A DNA stretch of 33,283 nucleotides from an uncultured Prevotella sp. GTDB lineage: Bacteria > Bacteroidota > Bacteroidia > Bacteroidales > Bacteroidaceae. The stretch is from positions 1-33,283 of the forward strand of contig URYG01000009.1 of NCBI GenBank assembly GCA_900551985.1. Direction: 5' to 3'. How positions within the stretch are numbered: the stretch's first letter is position 1; each line of letters opens with the position of its first letter. Positions 24,621 through 31,754 of this stretch are shown here, piece after piece. The notes below the pieces were generated by a model. It did not search any database. It was not told the origin of the DNA and worked only from the letters and a program-made list of their open reading frames with translations. The position numbers were made by a program, and so were the translations under genes.

Positions 24621-24653
24621 TTTTTACCTTTTTACCTTTTTACCCTTTTACCT
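24621..24653 (-). repeat. 8-bp tandem repeat (AGGTAAAA on the minus strand) filling the rlmH-uvrA gap
   Basis: The minus strand reads, right after the rlmH stop: AGGTAAAA, GGGTAAAA, AGGTAAAA, AGGTAAAA, then AAAGAAA and the uvrA ATG. The period is exactly 8, and one unit has an A-to-G change. It occupies nearly the whole gap. Confidence 0.9.
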
Positions 24654-25124
24654 TTATTCATGGTGATAAGGCTCACCTTTTATAATAGTACATGCGCGAT
24701 AGAGCGCTTCTGTAAAGATGAGGCGTACCATCTGATGCGAGAAGGTCATCTTGGAAAGGGAGATCTTCTCGTTGGCGCGGTCATATACTGCCTGCGAGAA
24801 TCCGTAAGGACCTCCGATAACAAACACGAGTCTTCTGGCTGTAGCCTGCTTGCGCTCTATCCATTTGGCAAACTCGATGCTTCGGAACTCCTGTCCGTGC
24901 TCATCCATCAGCACCACGGTATCAGAAGGCTGAATCAGTTTCAGAATCAGTTCACCCTCCCGTTCCTTCTGCTGCTGTTCGCTGAGACTCTTGGTGTTCT
25001 TGAGTTCAGAAATCGTTGTTATGTTGAAGGGCATGTAATGGGTGATGCGCTCAGTATAATCCTTGATGCCCGCAATGAAATGCTTGTTTACGGTCTTGCC
25101 GACCAATATCAGTTCAGTTTTCAT
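24654..25124 (-). CDS. rlmH: 23S rRNA pseudouridine-1915 N3-methyltransferase
   Basis: SPOUT-class methyltransferase that uses S-adenosylmethionine to methylate pseudouridine 1915 in helix 69 of 23S rRNA. Family motifs are VVLMDEHGQEFRSIEFA, VFVIGGPYGFSQAVYDRA (the knotted SAM site) and the C-terminal LSKMTFSHQMVRLIFTEALY with RACTIIKGEPYHHE. The length of 156 residues is typical. It starts 25 bases after the DUF4491 gene and 39 bases before uvrA, so the three are probably one operon. Confidence 0.97.
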   Translation of the reverse strand: MKTELILVGKTVNKHFIAGIKDYTERITHYMPFNITTISELKNTKSLSEQQQKEREGELILKLIQPSDTVVLMDEHGQEFRSIEFAKWIERKQATARRLVFVIGGPYGFSQAVYDRANEKISLSKMTFSHQMVRLIFTEALYRACTIIKGEPYHHE

Positions 25125-25149
25125 CTTCTAAATGGTAAGCTATAAACTC

Positions 25150-25461
25150 TTAACTTTTATAGTATCCTTTCTTTTCCAATTTCGGGTTCTTAGGGAACCA
25201 TCCCTTCTCGCAGCGTTCTTTCTGTTCGAAGAGTTCCCCGATGCTCCAGAGACAGGAAGCCCCCAGCACACCGAGAAGAGCGGAGTAGAGTACATCCGCA
25301 ATCAGGAAGGCTGCGCCCACGCTGAAGATACCCGAAACCAGGAATACCCACCAGAAACGGGTACCCGTATAATACTCAACCTTGATGACAATAGGGTGGA
25401 AGAGTCCTATTATTAAAAAGGTGGAAACGGCGATGATGACGCCAGTATAATATAATTCCAT
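25150..25461 (-). CDS. DUF4491 family membrane protein
   Basis: A 103-residue protein of a family common in Bacteroidota, function unknown. Three hydrophobic segments are visible: about residues 4-26, 37-56 and 58-75 (TGVIIAVSTFLIIGLFHPIV, WWVFLVSGIFSVGAAFLIA, then ALLGVLGASCLWSIGEL). The soluble C-terminus is charged and contains GWFPKNP. It is the first gene of the rlmH-uvrA unit, with its own promoter box about 36 bases upstream. Confidence 0.88.
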   Translation of the reverse strand: MELYYTGVIIAVSTFLIIGLFHPIVIKVEYYTGTRFWWVFLVSGIFSVGAAFLIADVLYSALLGVLGASCLWSIGELFEQKERCEKGWFPKNPKLEKKGYYKS

Positions 25462-25496
25462 AAGCCTCTTTTTTATTACTTTTATGTTTCAATGTG

Positions 25497-25504
25497 CAAA
25501 AATA
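25497..25504 (-). promoter_or_regulatory. Predicted -7 box of the DUF4491-rlmH-uvrA unit
   Basis: The minus strand reads TATTTTTG followed by CACATTG. A -33 TTG at proper distance was not found. Confidence 0.55.
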
Positions 25505-25525
25505 CAAAAAAAACTCCAATCTTGT

Positions 25526-25555
25526 TTGGTTTCTCGAATATTTTATATATCTTTG
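25526..25555 (+). promoter_or_regulatory. Predicted promoter of the phosphoglucomutase gene
   Basis: TTG at 25526-25528, a 19-base spacer and TATCTTTG at 25548-25555. The leader to the ATG is about 75 bases and contains a TTGTGC/GCACAA hairpin. Confidence 0.7.
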
Positions 25556-25636
25556 TACGCAAAAAGAGAAATATTGTGCTGTTTTCGGGCACAACTCTCT
25601 GATTGAATATTATTAATAACAAAATAGAATCAAACT

Positions 25637-27388
25637 ATGGCTAATAACGCAGAATTGATTAAGCAGTGTGAAGAAAGAGCACAGCAGTGGCTCACACCTG
25701 CTTTTGACGAAGAAACTCGTAACGAAGTAAAGGCAATGCTCGAGGCTGAGGATAAGTCAGCACTCGTAGATGCTTTCTATCAGAACCTGGAGTTCGGTAC
25801 TGGTGGTTTGCGCGGTATTATGGGCGCAGGTACCAACCGTATGAACAAATATATCGTTGGTATGGCTACTCAGGGCTTTGCTAACTACATCCTCAAGGCT
25901 TTCCCAGGTGAGGAGAACCTTTCTGTTGTTGTAGGCCATGACTGCCGTAACAACTCTCGTCTCTTCGCAGAGACTGTTGCTGCCATCTTCTCTGCTAATG
26001 GTATCAAGGCTTATCTCTTCGAGAGCCTCCGCCCTACACCAGAGATTTCCTTCGCTATCCGCGAGCTCGGTGCCAAGGCTGGTGTCAACGTTACTGCTTC
26101 TCACAACCCTAAGGAGTACAATGGCTACAAGGCTTACTGGAGTGACGGCGCTCAGGTTCTGGCTCCACACGATACAGGTATCATCGAGGAGGTGAACAAG
26201 GTTACTATCGACCAGGTGAAGTTTGAGGCTAACTGGGATTTGATCAAGATTATCGGTGGTGAGATGGATTACGACTACATGACAGCCGTTCACTCTGCCA
26301 TGATCGACCAGGATGTCATCCTCCGTCAGAAGGACCTCAACATCGTTTACTCTGCTATGCATGGTACAGGTCGTGTCATCGTTCCTCTCTGCTTGCGTTC
26401 TTGGGGCTTCCAGAACATCAATGTAGTTCCTGAGCAGATGGTTGTAGATGGCAACTTCCCAACAGTGGTTTCTCCTAACCCGGAGAATGCTGAGGCTATG
26501 ACTCTCGGTATGAAGCTCGGTACCAAGTTGAACGCTGACCTCGTGGTTGCTACCGACCCTGATGCTGACCGCCTCGCTATCGTTTGCCGCGATGACAAGG
26601 GCGAGTGGATGATTATCAACGGTAACCAGACTGCTATGATGTTCTGCTACTACATCATCGAGAACAAGAAGAAGTTGGGCAAGTTGAAGCCAACAGACTT
26701 CCTCGTAAAGACCATCGTTACAACAGAGGTGATTGCTGAGATTGCCAAGAAGAACAACGTAGAGTTGCGCGACTGCTACACTGGTTTCAAGTGGATTGCA
26801 CGCGAGATTGCTATCTCTGAAGGCAAGCAGCAGTACATCGGTGGTGGTGAGGAGAGCTTCGGTTTCTTGCCATACGATAAGGTACGTGATAAGGATGCTC
26901 CTGCATCTATCTGCTTGATTTGCGAGATTGCAGCCTGGGCTAAGAATCAGGGCAAGACTCTCTACGACCTCTTGATGCAGATCTATGCAGAGTATGGCTT
27001 CAGCAAGGAGTTTACTGTAAACGTGGTTCGCCCTGGTAAGACTGGTGCCGACGAGATCAAGCAGATGATGGCAGACTTCCGTGCCAACCCTCCACAGGAG
27101 TTGGGTGGCAGCAAGGTGGTTACCTGGAAGGACTACCAGACTTTGGAGGCTAAGCATGCTGACGGCAGCGTAGAGAAGCTCGATATGCCTACAACAAGCA
27201 ATGTACTCCAGTGGTTCTGCGATGACAATACCAAGGTAAGTGTTCGCCCATCTGGTACAGAGCCTAAGATCAAGTTCTATATCGAGGTGAAGGATCCTTC
27301 ATTCAAGTGCGCTGGCTGCTACAACCGTTGTACAGCTGCAGCCATGGATAAGATCGAGGCTATCAAGAAGAGCTTGAACCTGGATTAA
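25637..27388 (+). CDS. Phosphoglucomutase/phosphomannomutase family phospho-sugar mutase
   Basis: Alpha-D-phosphohexomutase interconverting glucose-1-phosphate and glucose-6-phosphate, or mannose equivalents, in the cytoplasm. The phosphoserine loop is TASHNPKEYNGYK with catalytic Ser155. The metal loop is DPDADRLAI, the sugar-binding loop GGEESFGF, and the phosphate-binding loop RPSGTEPKIKFY. At 583 residues it belongs to the long, PGM2-like group found in Bacteroidota. The substrate preference cannot be read from sequence. The start MANNAELIKQCEERAQQWL is supported by the promoter about 80 bases upstream. Confidence 0.95.
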   Translation: MANNAELIKQCEERAQQWLTPAFDEETRNEVKAMLEAEDKSALVDAFYQNLEFGTGGLRGIMGAGTNRMNKYIVGMATQGFANYILKAFPGEENLSVVVGHDCRNNSRLFAETVAAIFSANGIKAYLFESLRPTPEISFAIRELGAKAGVNVTASHNPKEYNGYKAYWSDGAQVLAPHDTGIIEEVNKVTIDQVKFEANWDLIKIIGGEMDYDYMTAVHSAMIDQDVILRQKDLNIVYSAMHGTGRVIVPLCLRSWGFQNINVVPEQMVVDGNFPTVVSPNPENAEAMTLGMKLGTKLNADLVVATDPDADRLAIVCRDDKGEWMIINGNQTAMMFCYYIIENKKKLGKLKPTDFLVKTIVTTEVIAEIAKKNNVELRDCYTGFKWIAREIAISEGKQQYIGGGEESFGFLPYDKVRDKDAPASICLICEIAAWAKNQGKTLYDLLMQIYAEYGFSKEFTVNVVRPGKTGADEIKQMMADFRANPPQELGGSKVVTWKDYQTLEAKHADGSVEKLDMPTTSNVLQWFCDDNTKVSVRPSGTEPKIKFYIEVKDPSFKCAGCYNRCTAAAMDKIEAIKKSLNLD

Positions 27389-27464
27389 TAAAAGCGATTG
27401 AACTTTATATGAATGTGTGGGGGAGATTATCGCCTGCACATTCCTCTGAAAGATATTTTTTTAT

Positions 27465-27529
27465 GCATTATTTAGCTACAACTTTAAATAATGCAATTTC
27501 TCGGCGAGAAGTCATCCTGACTTCTCGCC
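27465..27529 (+). terminator. Two consecutive hairpins between phosphoglucomutase and the DUF3943 gene
   Basis: Hairpin 1 has a perfect 10-bp stem (27465-27474 with 27485-27494). Hairpin 2 has a perfect 12-bp stem (27503-27514 with 27518-27529) with a 3-base loop, followed by ATTTTGAATTT. They may terminate the phosphoglucomutase transcript or, if no promoter follows, act as an attenuator for the next gene, whose ATG is at 27550. Confidence 0.7.
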
Positions 27530-27549
27530 ATTTTGAATTTGATAGGTAT

Positions 27550-29991
27550 ATGGATAATAAGAGAAAGATCATTGCCCTTTTGATGGGACTCTCGCTAGGA
27601 GGTCAGTCTGTCTATGCCCAAGGGTATAGTTGTGGCAACGTGTCTCTGTTTTGCTCGCCCGATACACTCAGGGGTGCCCAGATAGGTGCCTTTTCCAGCG
27701 TGGTTCGCCAGCAGATGCGTGGTGTGAGCCTGGCTGGTATCATCAATTCGGTGGGCGATGATATGCGTGGCGTTCAGATTTCGGGTGTTTCCAATGTGGT
27801 GAAGGGTGGCAATGGCGTGCAGTTGTCTTTATTTAATAATGTGTCCAGTTCTCCGTTCCGCGGCGTGCAGCTGAGCGGACTTTCCAATGTTTCCATGGGA
27901 ATGAAGAGAGGCTTGCAGATTGCTGCTGCCAACGTCAGTTCTTCCTATATGCGTGGCTTGCAGTTGGGTGGTTACAATTATGCTGATACCCTGAATGGTT
28001 CTCAGATTGGTTTGTTTAATGTTTGCCTTAGCCATCCTCGTGGTGTGCAGATTGGTGTCATCAACTATAGCCGGGATACCATAGCCCATAAGATAGGACT
28101 GGTGAATGTGAACCCAAAGACGCGTATCGACTATATGTTTTATGGCGGTTCTGCTACCAAAGCCAATCTTGCCATCAGATTCCGCAACCGGAGTACGTAT
28201 AATATCCTGGGTATCGGAACCCATTACTTCGGATTGGATGAGAAGTTTTCGGGTGCCTTGTTCTACCGCATCGGTCAGTATATCCAGTTATCGCCTAAGT
28301 TCTCCCTGAGTGGTGATCTTGGATTCTATCACGTTGAATCGTTCCAGGAACATTCGCAGGATAAGCCGGAACGGCTCTATTCTCTTCAGGCTCGCATCAA
28401 TGCCGACTATCAGTTGGGCGGATACACCAGTGCCTTTGCCTCTGTGGGTTATGGGGATACCCATTATTATCATGGTGGCAGGTATCGCCGTCGTGCCATT
28501 GTAGAAGCAGGTTTGGCTGTGCGCCTCCAGCGCAATTCATCTTTTACAGATATCTCTGCTAAGAAGGAGAATGAATATGATATGGAGGCATGGAAGGAAG
28601 GTACAATCTTTGCCTTCGATGATCCGGAGCGACAGAAGAAGCATCCTTGGAAGGCTGCCCTGGAAGCTTTTGCCATCAATGTGGGTGTGCAATGCTTCGA
28701 CCAGTTTGTGATGAACGAGGAGTTTGCCAAGATTTCCTTCCATAGCATCAAGCACAATATAGAAACGGGATTTGTCTGGGATAACGACCAGTTCTCTACC
28801 AATCTGTTTGCCCATCCATATCATGGCGGACTCTATTTCAATGCTGCGAGAAGTCATGGCATGAATTTCTGGGAATCGGTGCCATACTCTTTCTGTGGAA
28901 GCTTGATGTGGGAGACCACCTGCGAGATAGAACCGCCTGCCATCAACGACCTGATGGCTACTACTTTTGGCGGTGTTGCCATCGGAGAGGTGACGCATCG
29001 TGTGAGCAATCTGGTATTTGATGACCGCCTGAGTGGTTTCCCTCGTTTCATGCGGGAGTTCCTGGGTACTATCATCTGTCCGATCAAGGGATTGAATCGA
29101 ATCTTGAGTGGCGATGCCTGGCGGGTGAGAGGCAAATATTATAAATATCACGATTACCAGCGCAGTCCGGTGAGTTTCTCTGCATCGGCAGGTTACAGAT
29201 ACCTTGCAGACAACAATACGCTGTTCCGTGGAGAGGGCAATCCATACGTCCGTTTCAATCTGGTTTATGGCGATCCGTTTGATGGTGAGACCACCAAGCC
29301 ATACGATTACTTCACATTGGATGCCACTTTCGGCTTGAGCAGCAACCAGCCTCTGATTACCGGTCTACATCTTCTGGGAAGATTGTGGAGCGTACCGGTG
29401 GAGGTGAGCAAGGGCACGGAGATGGAGTTCGGTATCTTCCAGCACTTCAACTATTACGATTCGCAGCCGGTGAAGGATGGTACCAGTCTGGTGCCTTACC
29501 GTATATCCGAGGCTGCCTCTTTCGGTCCCGGCATCATCTACCGCTTCCCTCAGGTGGGCAATCTCACCAGGTTTGAGCAGCGTGTCTTCCTGGATGGTAT
29601 CCTGCTGGGTGGAAGTCTGACCGATTATTATAATGTGATAGACCGCGACTACAACATGGGTAGCGGTTATAGCGTGAAGGCCATCAGTTTCATGGAGTTC
29701 GGCAAGGTAGCTACCTTCCAGATAGGTGCCGACTATTATCGCATCTTCACCTGGAAGGGATATGAAGGAAAGGATCTGGCGACAACTGATCCGCTCTATC
29801 TCAATGCCCAGGGCGACAAGGGAAATGCAACTCTGCTGGTGCTGAATGCCCGCTTCGGTCTGGTGCTGTCCAATCGGCTGAACCTGGACTTCAATGTGTC
29901 CAACTATTGGCGTGATACCCATTACTCATACCATGACGATGTGACGTCTAAAACCTTTGATATGAGTCTGGGTTTGCAATACAAGTTCTAA
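27550..29991 (+). CDS. Envelope protein with N-terminal surface repeats and DUF3943 domain
   Basis: A large exported protein (813 residues). I start at MDNKRKIIALLMGLSLGGQS (27550), a signal peptide with predicted cleavage after YAQ; 47 further in-frame codons upstream lie over the hairpins and lack a signal. Residues 41-188 hold about ten repeats of 15-16 residues of the form RGxQ(I/L)xGxxNV, as in LA_2272-type surface-repeat proteins. A beta-rich region follows. DUF3943 spans about residues 365-490 (from WKAALEAFAINVGVQCFDQF to VSNLVFDD). The rest is aromatic-rich with alternating strands and ends in LGLQYKF, a C-terminus typical of outer-membrane beta barrels. Function unknown; location probably the outer membrane. 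Confidence 0.85.
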   Translation: MDNKRKIIALLMGLSLGGQSVYAQGYSCGNVSLFCSPDTLRGAQIGAFSSVVRQQMRGVSLAGIINSVGDDMRGVQISGVSNVVKGGNGVQLSLFNNVSSSPFRGVQLSGLSNVSMGMKRGLQIAAANVSSSYMRGLQLGGYNYADTLNGSQIGLFNVCLSHPRGVQIGVINYSRDTIAHKIGLVNVNPKTRIDYMFYGGSATKANLAIRFRNRSTYNILGIGTHYFGLDEKFSGALFYRIGQYIQLSPKFSLSGDLGFYHVESFQEHSQDKPERLYSLQARINADYQLGGYTSAFASVGYGDTHYYHGGRYRRRAIVEAGLAVRLQRNSSFTDISAKKENEYDMEAWKEGTIFAFDDPERQKKHPWKAALEAFAINVGVQCFDQFVMNEEFAKISFHSIKHNIETGFVWDNDQFSTNLFAHPYHGGLYFNAARSHGMNFWESVPYSFCGSLMWETTCEIEPPAINDLMATTFGGVAIGEVTHRVSNLVFDDRLSGFPRFMREFLGTIICPIKGLNRILSGDAWRVRGKYYKYHDYQRSPVSFSASAGYRYLADNNTLFRGEGNPYVRFNLVYGDPFDGETTKPYDYFTLDATFGLSSNQPLITGLHLLGRLWSVPVEVSKGTEMEFGIFQHFNYYDSQPVKDGTSLVPYRISEAASFGPGIIYRFPQVGNLTRFEQRVFLDGILLGGSLTDYYNVIDRDYNMGSGYSVKAISFMEFGKVATFQIGADYYRIFTWKGYEGKDLATTDPLYLNAQGDKGNATLLVLNARFGLVLSNRLNLDFNVSNYWRDTHYSYHDDVTSKTFDMSLGLQYKF

Positions 29992-30094
29992 GGTGCAGTC
30001 GTCTTATTAGTAGAAATTTAGCAGATTTTTAGCAGAAATTAGGGGTGCAAAGGGAAACGATATACATAAAATTGTAGAAAAAACGCAAAAAGTT

Positions 30095-30125
30095 TTGCAT
30101 ATTTTCTGGATTTATATTACCTTTG
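30095..30125 (+). promoter_or_regulatory. Predicted promoter of the PurF-like gene
   Basis: TTG at 30095-30097, a 20-base spacer, TACCTTTG at 30118-30125 followed by CACCC. The leader is about 33 bases. Confidence 0.75.
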
Positions 30126-30164
30126 CACCCATATTTCAAACATAAAACATAGAATTATACTCTT

Positions 30165-31604
30165 ATGGGAGGCATTTTCGGAACTATTTCCAAGAAAAGC
30201 TGTGTCGCAGATCTTTTCTACGGCACCGACTACAACTCACATCTCGGTACACGCCGAGGCGGTTTGGCAACCTACAGTAGTGAGAAGGGCTTCGTGCGCT
30301 CTATCCACAACTTAGAAAGTTCTTATTTTAGAACGAAGTTTGAACCTACACTCGACAAATTCGAGGGTGCGACATCGGGTATCGGTGTGATTAGCGATAC
30401 AGATGCGCAGCCATTGATCATGAATTCTCATCTTGGTCGCTTTGCCATTTGCACAGTAGCCAAGATATTAAATAAGGATGAACTTACTCAGCACCTGTTG
30501 GATAAGAACATGCACTTTGCAGAGATGTCTTCAGGAAGTACCAACCCAACCGAGTTGGTGGCTCTTCTCATCATCCAGGGCAAGAATTTCCGCGAAGGAA
30601 TCGAGAACGTGTTCCATCATATCAAGGGTTCCTGCACCATGATGATTCTTACAGAGGATGGCATCATCTGTGCCCGCGACAGTTGGGGACGTACACCTCT
30701 TATTATAGGTAAGAAGGAGGGTGCTTATGCAGCTTCCAGTGAGACCACTTCATTCCCTAACCTTGACTTTGAGACAGCACACGAGGTAGGTCCTGGCGAA
30801 ATCGTGAAGATTACTGCTGAGGGTATGGAGCAGATCCGTCCTGCCAACAAGAAGATGCAGGTTTGTTCTTTCCTCTGGGTATATTATGGATTCCCAACTT
30901 CTACCTACGAGGGCAAGAATGTAGAGGAAGCTCGCTTTACCAATGGCTTCAATCTTGCCAAGACAGATGATGTAGAGGTAGATTGCTGCAGTGGTATTCC
31001 TGATTCTGGTACAGGTATGGCGATGGGATATGCTGCCGGTAAGGGTGTGCCTTATCAGCGTTGTATTGCCAAATATACTCCTACCTGGCCTCGTAGCTTT
31101 ACACCTAGCAACCAGAGCATGCGCTCTTTGGTAGCCAAGATGAAGCTGATTCCTAACAAGGCTATGTTGAAGGGTAAGCGTGTGTTGTTCTGCGATGACA
31201 GTATCGTGCGCGGTACCCAGCTTCGCGACAATGTGAAGGTGCTCTTCGATCAGGCTGGTCTGAAGGAGTGCCACATGCGTATCGCTTGTCCTCCATTGGT
31301 TTATGGCTGTCCTTTCATCAACTTTACTTCTTCCAAGAGTGATATGGAGTTGATTACCCGCAGAATCATCGAGAAGTTTGAGGGCGATGCCAACAAGAAT
31401 CTTGAGAAGTATGCTACTACCGGTTCTCCTGAATATCAGAGAATGGTAGATGAGATTGCCAACCAGCTTGGATTGACTACACTGAAGTTCAATACCATCG
31501 AGCAGCTCGTTGAAGCTATCGGCTTGCCTAAGTGCCAGGTATGTACTCACTGTTTCGATGGCAGCAGTGCTTATACCTTGAATGAATTCGCAGACGAAGA
31601 TTAA
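30165..31604 (+). CDS. PurF-like amidophosphoribosyltransferase with degenerate glutaminase domain
   Basis: Homologue of glutamine PRPP amidotransferase (first step of purine synthesis), 479 residues. The C-terminal phosphoribosyltransferase half is well kept: PDSGTGMAMGYAAGKG and the PRPP loop VLFCDDSIVRGTQ (Asp344-Asp345). Cysteines 234, 382 and the CQVCTHC cluster (457, 460, 463) sit where Bacillus-type PurF holds its [4Fe-4S] ligands. The N-terminal Ntn-hydrolase half is not canonical: the protein starts MGGIFG instead of MCGIxG, so the catalytic N-terminal Cys is Gly. The usual RYST and HNGNL-type motifs are also absent. Glutamine hydrolysis is therefore unlikely; use of free ammonia, a partner glutaminase or a regulatory role are alternatives. 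It has its own promoter and terminator. Confidence 0.9.
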   Translation: MGGIFGTISKKSCVADLFYGTDYNSHLGTRRGGLATYSSEKGFVRSIHNLESSYFRTKFEPTLDKFEGATSGIGVISDTDAQPLIMNSHLGRFAICTVAKILNKDELTQHLLDKNMHFAEMSSGSTNPTELVALLIIQGKNFREGIENVFHHIKGSCTMMILTEDGIICARDSWGRTPLIIGKKEGAYAASSETTSFPNLDFETAHEVGPGEIVKITAEGMEQIRPANKKMQVCSFLWVYYGFPTSTYEGKNVEEARFTNGFNLAKTDDVEVDCCSGIPDSGTGMAMGYAAGKGVPYQRCIAKYTPTWPRSFTPSNQSMRSLVAKMKLIPNKAMLKGKRVLFCDDSIVRGTQLRDNVKVLFDQAGLKECHMRIACPPLVYGCPFINFTSSKSDMELITRRIIEKFEGDANKNLEKYATTGSPEYQRMVDEIANQLGLTTLKFNTIEQLVEAIGLPKCQVCTHCFDGSSAYTLNEFADED

Positions 31605-31611
31605 AATATAA

Positions 31612-31676
31612 AATCCCGATTTCCTAAACTTTGCATCAGATAAGCAAAGTCTTGGAAATCGGGATTCTTGTTTTTT
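31612..31676. terminator. Bidirectional terminator between the PurF-like gene and uvrA
   Basis: A perfect outer 13-bp stem (31612-31624 with 31654-31666) contains an inner 7-bp stem (ACTTTGC/GCAAAGT). It is followed by CTTGTTTTTT on the plus strand and TTATATTTT on the minus strand. Two weaker stems follow at 31681-31715 and 31718-31748, in the minus-strand uvrA 3' region. Confidence 0.88.
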
Positions 31677-31754
31677 ATCCTTTAGCTCTTGCTGTGTTTC
31701 TAGCGATGAGCTAAATTCTTGCCTTCTCTTTTATCTCCTGCTGGCAAGGAATGA

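Noticed and set aside
25566..25604. Hairpin in the phosphoglucomutase leader as a riboswitch
   Set aside because: Only a 6-bp stem (TTGTGC/GCACAA) with weak outer pairing is visible; it matches no riboswitch core known to me.
25757..27157. Long minus-strand frame opposite phosphoglucomutase
   Set aside because: Shadow of a strongly biased gene; Leu- and His-rich with no motif.
27409..27549. In-frame N-terminal extension of the DUF3943 protein
   Set aside because: It would place the signal peptide 48 residues inside the protein and translate through two strong hairpins.
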